The position numbers were made by a program, and so were the translations under genes. The notes below the pieces were generated by a model. That model did no database searches, was not told the origin of the DNA, and saw nothing but the letters and a program-made list of their open reading frames with translations. DNA of 64,000 nucleotides from Neoceratodus forsteri (Eukaryota; Chordata; Ceratodontiformes; Ceratodontidae), in the NCBI GenBank assembly GCA_016271365.2, contig JADMNL010000023.1:604100501-604164500 (forward strand), in the 5' to 3' direction. Shown here piece after piece: positions 31,620 through 42,420 of the stretch (the first letter of the stretch is position 1; the number at the start of each line of letters is the position of its first letter).

Positions 31620-32722
31620 GACTCGTCTTTCTACTTCTCCGAATGTGGGTAATCTTTTTATGAGTGTAAATAAAGCTGTTTACTTCTGTTTGGCCTATAG
31701 GCCTTATTGAAAATTTGGTGCTGACCTTCACCTCACTTCCAGTGGGTTCTTTTAATGTTTTTATAAACATAACACACCCCAAAGTTTGTGACATCATTGT
31801 GTAAGAGACCAATCAAATTACAGGACAACGTTTTTGAAAACAACTTCAAATGAATTTAAAGAAATGGTGCAAAACACTGGGTACAGGTCATGTTTAACTT
31901 AAATTCAGACTTTTATGTGCAATCTTATTTTGTAGGAATTGTTCTGAGGAAAGTACATTGTTTTGAACAGACCGAGAAGCTTAAACTCAGATTTCTTACC
32001 AGGGGGTATTTGGAAGGGATACTTGATCATTACGTATATAGGGCCCACCTTAAAAATAGAAAGATTTATTAAAACAGGGGTTGAAGATAAGTTTTACAGC
32101 TGCTAGCCAGCAGGGCTAATGACTGGGAAAATCAACTAACCCGCAGACTTTTCTACTGGCCCAGCTGGTGTACTTAGATAAATGTTACCTTCTCTAGTAG
32201 AAGCCCGCAGGGCTAGTTAAAGGAAAATCTTACTAGCCCAATAAAGAATCTACCAGCATTTGGCTAGCGGGCTGGTGCCAATATCGACATCTGTTAAAAG
32301 ATGTGAAAAAGGGCTCTAACTCAAAAGGACCAATAACATTCATTACTGAATTTAACTACTGGTCGGATAAAGTGGGTACTATCCATAAGAACTGGCCAAT
32401 CCTGTTGGGGACCCCCTTGTGGCGGAAGCCGTAGGACCCAAACCTAGGGTGACTTTTAGTAGAGGATGTAACCTCAAACACAAACTGGTTCATAGTAGAC
32501 CTATGGAAAGTAGTAACATTCAACACATCAGTTGGCTGCCAAAAAGACCAGGGGTTGTTAAAAGTGCAAAAGATGTAATAACTGTTAATACAGCAACACG
32601 GATAAACAGTTTGTATACCCAGGGAAACCTAACCTTTGACATAAGAGAAAGTATATGTGATACTGTGTTTGTAGTCTGTGCTCTGGTGCCCTTGTAAAAC
32701 ATTGTATATAGGACACACCACT
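31620..32722 (+). mobile_element. Penelope-like element P3, rearranged, RT-end and endonuclease
   Basis: 31640-31745 is the PLE-associated unit in plus orientation (inverse of 24900-24995). 31765-31930 matches P1 6758-6920 and so is terminal repeat in minus orientation. From about 31935 the coding remnant is on the plus strand: KLKLRFLTRGYLEGILDHYV (about 31980-32040). After an insertion at about 32085-32295 comes KGPITFITEFNYWSDKVGTI, then PKPRVTFSRGCNLKHKLVHS (about 32445-32505) and the endonuclease start CPCKTLYIGHTT (about 32687-32722). CR1-A then interrupts, and the next PLE codons (MQEHVRSIIN) appear at 37829. The coding part has stops and frameshifts. Confidence 0.7.
32085..32295. repeat. 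Short inverted-repeat insertion within PLE P3
   Basis: This stretch separates two PLE coding segments that are continuous in the family. It begins 'tttacagctgctagccagcag' and ends with a partly inverse 'tggctagcgggctgg…gttaaaa', with other 'ctagcc/ggctag' motifs inside. It is probably a small MITE; the ends are approximate. Confidence 0.4.
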
Positions 32723-33148
32723 TCAGTCTTCAGTTAGAGGTGAATGGGGAAAGAAGCTTCTAGCTGGATGCTGTGAGGAAGTAGATAGACTTGAAATATT
32801 TTCTTAGCTGGTAGCGCTTGGAGGTGCAGTGAGGGGCAGTCACAGGGCTGATGCACACTTTTGAGAGTCGGGTGTAGGCCCTAATCCCACCCTCCCCACC
32901 CCTCCCTCCCCAGAGCTAGGCTGATTTATAGGGGAACACCTGCCCTGCAATTGGAGGAAAAGGCTGCAGGTGCAGTTCATATAGTTCTAGCCACTGGGGG
33001 CTGGGTTTAAGGGCTGAGAGAGAGGAACTTAGGGAGTTGTACACTTCCCCTAGAGGTTTACTGTGTAGTACTGCACCTAGTAACGGGGATACTTGTTTAC
33101 TGTGGGACTGTATCTAGGATTAGTAGGTAACCTGATTAGCTGGTAGGG

Positions 33149-34850
33149 GTGTATCTAGTGAGGAACCTGGTAATTTACCCAAGGAAACCTACTTGGAGGG
33201 GAATGGGACCACACGTCATTAGAGCTGGCATCTTTGGGAGGGTGGTGGGGTGCACAGAGTGTGGGGCGGCCATGATACTGGACTGGGCTTGGAAGTTCGG
33301 TGGTTGCCCAGGGTGCCACCAGCTGGCACAGCTTAGGGAGGAGATTGAGGGGATTAAGAGATAGCTGGGGGGGGAGAGGTATGGTTGGGGAATAGGGCAG
33401 GGGCTCTTCCACAGGGTTGCACCAAGCAGTAGGGGCGGGACATAGGGAAAGGAGTACAGGAGAGTACTCTGGGGTCACATAGGGACCCTGACAGAGGGGG
33501 CCCAAAAGGACACTATCAAGGAAGCAGGCAGGTATCTGGGGACCCTCACGGGGGGGGAGGGCAAAGGGAGGACATTGTTGGGGAAGTAGGCAGATGGCTG
33601 GGGCAGGACAGAAGGAAGCAAGGGGGTGGTAGATAAGACCTTAAGCTCAATAACTGTTTCAGTTCTCTTCTTCTGCTTGAGGATGAGGGGGGTGATGTAG
33701 TCATAACAGGAGCGGTTGGAGATGGAAAGGGAGTGGAGGGCAAGAGGCAGGGGCCGGATAGCAGGAAGAACAGGTGGGAACATGGGGAAATGGGGGCAGC
33801 GGTGGACCAGAGCAGGAGGAGGAGGGGGTGGAGAGAGAAAAGCGCAAGGAGAAGGACCAGTTGGGAGGAAAGGGCAAGGAGAGGGACCAGAAGTACAAGG
33901 AAGTTACAGTAAAAGCAACTGAGGGTTTATGCCAGGGGAGCACGACAGGCAAGGAGGGGCTGAATGGAGATGGGAAGGGGAGGAGGACAAGCCAGGCAAG
34001 TTTAGCAGATTTTTTTGGGGGAGGACCGGTTGAGAGCAGAGACGGGTGGGGGAGATAGCGGTACAAAAAGATACCTGGGTGGGGAGAGGCATAGGATCAG
34101 AGGGAAGGGGTGGCTAGGGTAAATGAGGGGCGGTAGGGGGCATGCAGATAGGGGGAGGAGCAAGTAACCGGCTAGGGGGAGGGGCCGGTAGAAAGGTTGA
34201 GGGACATGGAAGAGGGGGGAATGGAGGAAAAGGGGTGGTCAGAGTAATCCTGTTGGGTGATTCCATGATCAGGGGTATCAAATAGGATAGGCAGAGGGAA
34301 GCCTGCCCAGTTGGAACAAAATGCTTCCCTGGACTAACGGTGCACAAGGCCAAGCATGAGGTTTATCAGCTGGCAAAGGATTGTGGAGGTTCCCAGGATA
34401 TACTGGTCCACCTGGGTACCAATGACATTGAGGGAAATAGTGCACTAGAGATACCGGCAAGGGTCTGTCATGACAAAGGATGCACAATTTCCTTCTTGGA
34501 AATCCTGCCGATGCCAAGGGCTAGTGGGGAACACAAGAGGAAGATTAGGGAGATAAACCAGTGGCTCGGGAGTGGTGTGAGCTAGAGTATGGTTTGATGG
34601 GGATTGGGGGAGACCTGTGAGGATAAGGGGCTATGCTAGAGATGGCTCCATCTCAATTTGAGGGAGGAAACTTAAGTTGAAAATAGAGGGGGTCAAGAAA
34701 GGTGTGCTGAAACTTGAAGGGGAGGGATGGGAGAGAAGGCTGTCGGGGTTGATAAAGGAGGGACTCTGTCTCCACCCCTGGGGAGCTGGAGGAATGCGGG
34801 AAAAGGCTGACTGGTAAGGTGTTGACGGGGGAGACTGAATCCCCATGGGA
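33149..34850 (+). pseudogene. CR1-A ORF1: zinc-finger-like and esterase-like domains
   Basis: A first open segment, 33149-33364, has CTECGAAM…FGGCPGCHQLAQL, a CxxC…CxxC arrangement typical of CR1 ORF1 N-termini, followed by a coiled-coil-like LREEIEGIKR. The next 850 bases are purine-rich and low-complexity. At about 34237-34570 an SGNH/GDSL-type esterase domain is readable: VILLGDSMIRGIK (GDS box with catalytic Ser), a stop, then KHEVYQLAKDCGGSQDILVH, LGTNDI (about 34408-34431) and FLEILPMPR. CR1 ORF1 proteins with this domain bind RNA and membranes. Stops at about 34286 and 34582 break it. Confidence 0.65.
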
Positions 34851-34889
34851 ATGCAAGCAGGGGAAATGGAAGTATACGGAAAGGGTGGA

Positions 34890-35710
34890 AGGTAGTCCTG
34901 CTAAATGCCAGGAGCTTGGGCAATAAAATGCCTGCGCTCCAGGCGATGCTAACTAAGGGAGAGGTGGATGTGGCAGTGGTCACTGAGACCTGGGCCACCG
35001 CAGGCACGACTGGGACCTGAACCTGGAGGGTTACACCATGTTCAGGAAGGACAGGGGGAGGGGAGGGAAGGGGAGGACGGGTAGCAATAATAGTCAAAAA
35101 CTGCATTGGCATTGGAGGAGTGGAGGAGGCGGAGGGGAACTGTGGAGGCGATTTGGGTCACCTTGATAACAAATGGGGCAAGAGAGTAAAAATAGGAGTG
35201 GTGTATAGACCCCCTGCGCTGGAGGAGAGGCTGGTGGCAGATGTTGGGAGATGCTGCAAATTGGACAGGGGAAGGGTGGTGGTGTTGGGGGACTTAAACA
35301 TGCCAGGAATGGACTGGGAGACTGACATCCTCGGTGTCCAGGGAACAGAGGTTGTTGGATGTCTTTCAGGATGCGTCCCTAACTTGGCAGGTGAGAGAAC
35401 CGACCAGGGAGGCGCAGATACTGGATGTGGTCCTGGCAGACAGTGACCAGATTGGGGGCTGAAGTTAAGGGACAGTTTGGCGGGGAGTGACCATGCCACG
35501 GTCTGGTTCTGCCTGGACCTAGGAGGGGTAGAAGGCTGCACAAAGACTGCGGTAAATGACTTCAGGGGGGCGGAGTTCAAGGAAATGGGAAGGATCCTTA
35601 GGAAGCATTTGGATGGGATTGGGCTAGACATGGATGCTGACAGTAGGTGGGAAATCATCAGCAGGGGGTTGCAGGATGCTACCAGCACCTGTGCAAGAAT
35701 AAGATGAAAG
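34890..35710 (+). pseudogene. CR1-A ORF2 endonuclease domain
   Basis: An APE-like endonuclease in several frames: VVLLNARSLGNKMPALQAML (about 34893), VDVAVVTETWA (about 34966), IGVVYRPPALEERL (about 35192), VVVLGDLNMPGMDWETDI (about 35276-35330, the GDxN metal site) and LAGSDHATVWFCLDL (about 35477-35520, the SDH box). These are the four expected active-site blocks. At least two frameshifts and stops occur (near 35018 and 35446). Confidence 0.8.
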
Positions 35711-35999
35711 AGTGGTAGCGCGTCTGACCCTGCGGGTGAATCAGGAGAGTTCAGGGAGGTGGTGTGGGGAAAGAAGGCGCTTATAGGCATTTAAAGTGCT
35801 CAAGGAGTGAAAGGGATAGAGGGGAGGCTGAGCTGATGGCCAGAAGGGTCACTAGGGTGGCAGGGCTACAAGGCAAGGAAGGAGCAGAACCCTGGCCAGG
35901 GAAATTAGGAGAGGGAATAAGGGGTTCTTTAGATACATTGGGGAGAAACGAAGGGTGAAGGGGCAGATTAGCAGGATTAAAACAGGGGAGGGATGGGCA

Positions 36000-37640
36000 C
36001 AAGATCCGGGGGAGCAGGGTAAGGTACTAAATGAGTACTTAGCCTTAGTTTTCCCCGAGGAAAATGGGGCGGCTGCATCATACGTGGCAGGAGATGGTGC
36101 CCTTGCCGATCGTCGGGTCTGGGAAGTGGATGGGCCATCACTGGCAGGAGGGAGGAAGGCAAGGCAGGGGGTCGAGGTATCAGAGGTGGAAATCATGGCT
36201 GGCTGAGTGAGGGAAGCCCTCAGGTCCGTTAAGGCGGAGAAAGCACCGGGGCCAGATAAATTACATACCAGAGTGCTGAAGGAACTGGTGGATGTCCTGG
36301 CGAAACCCCTGGCGGAGCTTTTCAGCATCTGAAGACAGGGTGGGTGCCCCAGGACTGGAAGGTGGCACATACAGTGCCTATCCACAAGGGGGTATCAAGG
36401 GAGGTGGCAGGGAACTACAGGCCCATCAGCCTGACATCGGTGGTGGGCAAGGTGATGGAGGGCATTGTCAAAGAGAGGCTGGGGGGGGGATCTGGAAAAG
36501 TCTGGGTGCCTGGACAATAGACAGCATGGATTCGTCCCGGGGAAATCGTGTCAGACAGACATTGTGGAGTTCTATGACTGGGTGACGAGAGCCTTGGACC
36601 TGGGTAGACTGGTGAACGTCCTCTGTTGACTTCAGCAAGGCGTTTGACGCTGTTCCTCGTGAGGGCCTGTTGAATAAGCTGGGAGAAATGTGGATGGGGA
36701 GCCAGATGATCAGATGGATTGGGAATTGGCTCCAGGACCGGACCCAGAGGGTCGTGGTTGGCGGGATAGTCTCATCCCCAAGGAGGGTCATTAATAGGGT
36801 CTCTCAGGGATCAGTCCTTGGGCCCCTCCTGTTCAATGCCTATGTCTCTGACATAAGGAAGGGTATCAGGAGTGAGATGAGTCTCTTCGGATGACTCAAA
36901 ACTGGAGGGTGGTGGATGGGGGAGGGAGGGTGGCCTCACAAGGGGACCTGGAGGCTCTGGAAAGGTGGGTCTAGAAAGTGAAACTGAGGTTTAATGCAGG
37001 AAAATGCAAGGTACTGCTTCTGGGAGCCAGAAACCTGGGCCAGGAGTACACCCGGTGGGGGGGGTGGGATGCTACAAGTCTGAATGGCTGAGAGGGACCT
37101 TGGGGTGGTGGTGGATGTCAAGATGAACAACTCTGAGACTTGTAGGAGGGCAGCGGCCAAGGCCAACAGGATGCAGGGATGCATCGCCGGGGGATCACCT
37201 CCAGAAGGAGGGAAGTGATACTCCCCCTGTGTAACAGCTTGGAGAGTCTGCACCTGGAGTACTGCGTGCAGTTTTGGAGGCCACACTTAAAGAGGGACAT
37301 TGAACTCCTGGAGAGGGTCCAGAGGAGGGCAACCAAAATGATCTGGGGCTTGAGGGACAGGACTTATGGGGAGAGGCTCGAAGAGCTAAATATGTATGCA
37401 TTGGAAGAGAGAAGGGACCAGGGGGACATGATAAAGGTCTTAAAGTACATGAAGGGGTTAAATAGGGGAAAAGCAGTCAAGGTGCTCCGGGGGGGCAACT
37501 AGAGGGCATGGGTGGAAGCTGAAGGGGCGGAGATTCAGGAGAGAATGGAGGAGGTGCTACTTCACTGAGAGGGTGGTGGAGCCATGGAATGCTCTGCCCT
37601 GGGGGCTGGTGGAGGCAGAGATGGTGGAGGGTTTCAAGAG
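36000..37640 (+). pseudogene. CR1-A ORF2 reverse transcriptase and C-terminal domain
   Basis: RT blocks: KAPGPDKLHTRVLKELVDVL (about 36244), VSLTSVVGKVMEGIVKERLG (partly frameshifted, about 36430), CLDNRQHGFVPGKS (about 36505-36555), DFSKAFDAVPREGL (about 36629), VSQGSVLGPLLFNAYVSDI (about 36800-36857), an FADDSK-like box altered to SSDDSK near 36885-36900, and VKLRFNAGKCKVLLLGARN (about 36977). The C-terminal domain has [20 protein letters not shown] (about 37250), [20 protein letters not shown] and a broken TERVVEPWNALPWGLVEAEM near 37565-37622. Several frame changes. Confidence 0.8.
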
Positions 37641-37828
37641 GGGGGTGGGACAGGTACAGGGGAATGGTTCTGGTTGCAAAGTCCTGTGCAGTGGGAATAT
37701 CCGGGACTGGGAAGGGAGAAGCCAGAGAGGACGAGGAGGGCAGCAAGGTCAGCTCCCAGGGTGGAGGCTGACTAAGCGAGCAGACACGAAAGACCGTTAA
37801 GCCTATTCTGCTGGCAGTTTAGTATGTT

Positions 37829-37862
37829 AGTAATGCAGGAGCATGTAAGGTCTATTATAAAC
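37829..37862 (+). mobile_element. Penelope-like element P3, continuation after CR1-A
   Basis: 'atgcaggagcatgtaaggtc' followed by 'tattataaac' is nearly identical to the reverse complement of 18763-18790 in P1 (…RIQEHVRSIIN). Its position right after the CR1-A tail shows that CR1-A entered the PLE endonuclease gene. After about 37862 the sequence diverges from the PLE, so a further rearrangement or insertion follows. Confidence 0.65.
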
Positions 37863-38664
37863 AGATTCTGCTCAGAGCCAATATGGCTGTGGAGAGATTT
37901 TAGGAGTGGCAAGAGCAGTGAAAAGAATATGCAGTGCTCTAGATGCACCGGAGTCGGCTGTAATACTACAGCAATTGCAGTACTGCGCATGCATGATACT
38001 CGCTCATGTGCAGTTTGCCCTGGAGTCAGCCTTGCACAGCGTCATGACGGTGCTGACATAACTGCGTGTAGCAGCCCAGTCCCCTGGGGTTACTAGAATC
38101 CCATTAGTACCAGGTTTAGGCAGGTATGGAAAGTTAGCTGGTGGGGAGCTCATTAGGGGCTTTCTACATAATGACGTCATTGTTTACTCCGCTAACCTGA
38201 GAGAGGATGATTGTCATTTAAAACTCTCACAACAGCATAACCATTTTAGAGTCAGCTGCTCTTGGGGAGCTTAGAATGTTCATCAGTGAGTTCAAGTGTG
38301 GCAGTCAAAGTGACAGGAGGTCTGCCATTGGGGCTCTTTAAAATTGAGCCCTAGTATTTCTCACCCTAATTTGGTAAAGTCTTCAGTTTGCCTGTGAAGT
38401 GGTGGAGACAGTTTGCCTGCAGGACTCGTTAGTTTCACTTCAAGGGGGAGTGAGGGGGACTGCAATTCTTATGGCTGCAAGGGGCAGTCCCCTGAAGGTC
38501 CTGAAGTTCACAGCTGCCTTAAAGAAGAACAATGAGTAGAATCTGATAGCTACCAGAGAGAGAGAAAGAAAGGTGCCTTTTGTTCTTTCCATGGCTGGGA
38601 GGAAGGAACAACTAATCTGTGAGTATAAAATTTCAGACTGTTCTCTGAGGGAGTTGTCTAAGGT

Positions 38665-38719
<55 letters not shown>

Positions 38720-39785
38720 CTCTCTAGATAAGGCTAGATCAGACCGGCCAGGACCTCTTTGGCTACAGCTGTGCTGAATTTAAAGTTAAAGTTGGGAGTC
38801 TTTTACAATTCATAGGGGATTGGAGACTAAATTTGGTGTAACCCTAAAAGAATGGCGGAGGCTGTTTGGAGCAGAGGATGGGAGGAACGCCATCTGAAGT
38901 TTCAGGCAGGGCTAACTGGTTCACGGATGGGCACCAATGTTCCCTGGGCAAAGACCATGCACCAGGAGGATTTTAAAGTGTGTGGCACATCCCACAGATC
39001 ACTTTGGAAGAGAGATGGAGATGTTTTTGTGGCAAACAGTACTGCCTTGTGAAGTGTCCTGCAAAAGTGTGCCCGTATTGCAGTGACAAACCTTTGTGGG
39101 GACCATCCTTGCTTGAAGTAGCATCTGTAAATAAAGCCATACTGCAAAATTCCAGTTACTGCTTTGGACATTCCACTTATTGCTTCTCGTCTGAGTGTTA
39201 TTGGGGCCTCTCAGCAGTTGGGTCTAGCATACACCTAGCATCCTCTTCCCTGGACCTGGTTGTAAATAAAAAGTTTCATTTTAGTATGTAACCCCGCCCC
39301 CTGTCCTCTAGGTAATGAGCCTAGTATACACTCCGGTGCTAGGGATGGTACCATGAGTGTAGTTCTGACAAAAGTAAACTGTATGCCATGTAGTTGGCAG
39401 TTCTTTTAAGGGGGAAGGCAGCTAGCCAAAGATGGAGTGGGGTTTATATATGTATGCACGATAGTTGTGCATGCATAGTTTGTCAGTGTCACCATGTTCC
39501 ACACGGCGGCTGTCACTTCTGCAGTTGTGGAAAGAAAAAGTAGTGCTCTGGGAAGTGAGTATATTTATGCGGCCTGTGGAGGAGAAGGGCTACATAGACG
39601 GAATCACTGGAAACTATGCCGGAGCACTGTGGCAGATCATCAGACAGCGGTCCGGTTATGTGCTTCCACAGCGCTCTTGCACAAATCTGATGGTGGCATA
39701 ACATCTGTGAAGCTTGACCCATACAGCTATAAAAATCAGACTCTGGAGGAGACTGTTAAACTAAAGATCTAGTCTGGGACTTGCT
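37863..39785. other. Unassigned region with (GT)n microsatellite
   Basis: No known domain was recognised. A (GT)n tract of about 49 bases lies at 38668-38716. The ORF 38852-39052 (MAEAVWSRGWEERH…) and the frames at 38980-39291 and 39465-39772 have no recognised motif. AATAAA-type signals occur at about 39128-39134 and 39263-39269. These, with the flanking sequence, are compatible with an LTR or processed repeat, but I cannot support either. Confidence 0.4.
38668..38716 (+). repeat. (GT)n microsatellite
   Basis: Uninterrupted alternating G and T, about 24 units, followed by 'gcgcctc'. Such tracts are often polymorphic. Confidence 0.95.
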
Positions 39786-42420
39786 TGTCAGTCAATCAGT
39801 GAATCACTTTATTTAACCAGGCATAAACAGCATTGAGCAAACTCATTTTCAGAGTGGTCCTGGATATTAATACAATACATAATCACAGATGCGGTAAACT
39901 CAAAATTGCGAAAACATTGTACAGATAGAGGTCAGTAGGGCCAGTACATACAGGCCTGACATGGTTGTGAACAGATGCAATTCATAAAAAAGTTTACAGG
40001 AAAAAGAGAAGAGACAACAAATCCTAGACTGTCACCAGTTTGTTGGTAGTAAATAGGGAGAGGGTGTGTTGGAGGGAGAGGATGGGATGAAGAGGGCCAG
40101 GATTGGAAGAATAGGCTAGAAATGCTGGTTTTCCCCTAATAGGACGTGTATTGAGTGAGATTCTGGTCGTGGAATTCGTGAGAGGGATCAAATGCTAATG
40201 GCTGTCGTCTTAAACAATTGCATGTTTCCTTCAAAGGTTCGGCTAACGGAGCTTTAAACGTGAATAGGCCTGGAAGTGAGGAAGTTTTTTTAATAAGCTT
40301 TGTATGGTATTCCATAATGATGGGAATGAAAAATTGACTGCGGCCTAGCCATATGTTGTTTTCACTCTAGGAATCTGGAAGCAGAGTATAGAGAAACGTC
40401 TTGGGCCATGAGATTCCTTGGCCCGTTCGAAGAGGCTTGAAATGTATGTAGAAAGATTATCGGAAAGTGCTCTATAAAGCAAAAGGGGAGCATTTCTTTT
40501 CCTCCTAGTTGAAAGTGAGGGCCATCGCGATTCCGGGTACAGTAGGCATTGGTGAGTGCGAAGGGGTAGATTGAAGATAATCTTAGGATGATGGAGTGTT
40601 GAGTTTGTTGAGCACCGTTGAAGGGCAATGATTGTAGAGAAAGTCAGCATAGTCCAGTATGGGTAGGAATGTGGATTGTACTACTCTCTTTCTTGCTTCT
40701 AAGGTAAGCAGATGTTTTATACGACAGAATAAGCCTACCCACTGCCTTAATTTCTTCAGGACTTCATTCAGGTGGCACAGAAAGTTAACCTTATTATCCA
40801 GCCAGAATCCTAGGTATTTAAAGGTTTCAACTATTTCAAGGGGTTCATCTAGAAGCGTTAGAATCTGGGGAATATGTGTTCGTCCGGGGACTGCGTTTGG
40901 TGAGAGGATCATGGCTTTAGTCTTTTTGGCGTTGAGGAAGAGCTTATGTTTGAGATTATATTGGAGAGTAATGAAATCATGCTGTAAGTTCTCATGGGCC
41001 ATGTCCAAGGTGGAATTTGTGGTATGTAGTACAGTATCATCTGCAACTAAATGAACATTAACTGAGCGCAGGTGAGTGTCCAGGTTATTGATGTAGATTG
41101 CAGAGAGGATTGGGCCTAGTATGGAGCCTTGGGGGACACCTCGTAGAAGGGTTTTCTGTGGTGACAGATCACCTGCAACTTTAACTTGTTGTAACCCGTT
41201 GGTGAGGTAATTGGAGAAGCATTTGATTGCAGGTCTATCGAGTCCGATATTACTCAGTGCTGTAATCAAGATGCTGTGGTCCACAGTATTGAAAGCCTTA
41301 CAAAGATCAAGGAAAAGGGTAAACACATGCTTCTTAGAATCCAGGGCAATTTGCCAGTCTGTGGTTATTTTTGCAAGTGTAGATACAGTGCTATGTCCGG
41401 CTCTAAAGCCGGATTGTGCAGGGTTTAGCAATTCATGCGAATCCAGGTGTTCTCGAATTTGGGCATTGACAATTTTTACAAGTAGTTTTGACAGAACGGA
41501 TAGTATAGATATAGGCTAGTAATTATTCAGATCGCATGGATCCCCCTATTTGAATAATGGTAGGATGTAGGCAGTTTTCCAAAACATTAGAAGTTCTCCT
41601 TGCTTCAGAGAGGTGTTGAATAAGTGGGTAATGGGGGCGGTCAAGTAGAGGTGGCCAAGCTTTAAGAAGTAAGGTTTGATATTGTCTGCACCTGCACTCT
41701 TTTTAGTGTCCAGAGATAGAAGTAGGTCCTCTACTTGTTTAAATGAGATTGTATGGAAGCTGAAAGTGGTAAAATAAGGTAGGTTAGGGTTAGGATTAAC
41801 ATTATAGTCTGCAGCGGAGTCTCCCACTGGGTTGATTTTGTTGATGCGTGAGGTGTCAAAAGCTAGCCCTGCAGTGGCAAAATGTTCACTTAACTGCTGT
41901 AGTATATTGGCTCTGTCTGTGTAGGTGAATCCAGCGGACATCATTTTGGCTGGGAGAGATGTCTGCAGAATATCCTTCAACCTCGCTGAGGATGTTCAAG
42001 AATTTGGCTGAGTTGTTTTTGTTGGCTTCTAGTTCTGCTTAGAAATATCTAGCTTTTTCAGATCTAATTAGCTTGGTGCAAAATGTTAACCAGTCTGTTT
42101 CCAGGTGAGATTTCCTTGCTCTTTTCCATCAGTAGTCCCTGTCCCTGAGCGCTTTTTTCAAGATGGGAGAGAACCAGCCAGGGAGTCTTTTTTTTTTTTA
42201 ATAGATCTGATCAGCCTTAGTGAGGCATGTTTGTCTATTAGTCCCATTAAGAGGCTGTGAAGGATATTAAATGCCTTGCTAAGGGAGGGGACTATATAGA
42301 AATTCTGCCATCTAATGTTACTTAGGTCTTTCAGGAATTCATTCTGGGAGAACTTTTTCGTGCTTCTTTTCAATTTTATGGCCTGTTTTATTTGTGGAGA
42401 GTGTCTGATGCAGGCAGTAG
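39786..42420 (-). mobile_element. L2-like non-LTR retrotransposon, 5' truncated
   Basis: A minus-strand LINE with a long preserved RT. ORF 41431-40583 contains QSGFRAGHSTVSTLAKI, FTLFLDLCKAFNTVDHSILI, LLRGVPQGSILGPILSAIYI, VADDTVL (catalytic box, about 41035-41055) and ETFKYLGFWLDNKVNF. Upstream, ORF 41980-41546 has KKSAGADNIKPYFLKLGH and FWKTAYILPLFK. A single TAG stop near 41510-41520 interrupts the NYRPISIL block between them. Further upstream to about 42420 is an RT-proximal linker (DLSNIRWQNFY…). The 3' region (39786-40340) is non-coding and begins 'tcactttatttaaccaggca'. The RT type is in the L2/CR1/Jockey superfamily, a different family from CR1-A and CR1-B. The RT frame is remarkably intact (282 codons). 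Confidence 0.82.
40583..41980 (-). pseudogene. RT of the L2-like LINE, nearly intact
   Basis: Only one stop codon (near 41516) and possibly one short frame disturbance separate the two open segments 41980-41546 and 41431-40583. The fingers and palm blocks (SAGADNIKP, QSGFRAGHST, DLCKAFNTVDH, GVPQGSILGP, VADDT) occur in the order expected for a LINE RT. The substitution DLCKAFN for the common DLSKAFD leaves the first Asp, the metal ligand, in place. The C-terminus past YADFLYNHCPSTVLNKLN frameshifts near 40583. Of all RTs in the window this is the least damaged. Confidence 0.8.

Larger units (their letters stand above)
32723..37828 (+). mobile_element. CR1-A LINE, near full-length
   Basis: About 5.1 kb between the split PLE codons at 32722 and 37829. 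A 5' region of about 430 bases is followed by ORF1 (33149-34850, broken), then ORF2 with an APE-type endonuclease (34890-35700) and an RT with C-terminal domain (36000-37640). The 3' tail is 'agtttagtatgttagtaatg'. The family also has minus-strand fragments at 19859-21345 and 56521-57396. The many minus-strand ORFs in 33155-36385 are GC-rich shadow frames. No target duplication longer than a few bases is visible, as is usual for CR1. Confidence 0.85.

Noticed and set aside
33155..36385. Long minus-strand ORFs (for example 35158-35790, 35852-36385)
   Set aside because: They are reverse frames of GC-rich CR1-A ORF1/ORF2, which has clear EN and RT motifs on the plus strand.
38852..39300. Possible LTR or endogenous retrovirus piece (AATAAA signals, short ORFs)
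   Set aside because: No paired LTR, primer-binding site, or gag/pol motif is visible nearby.
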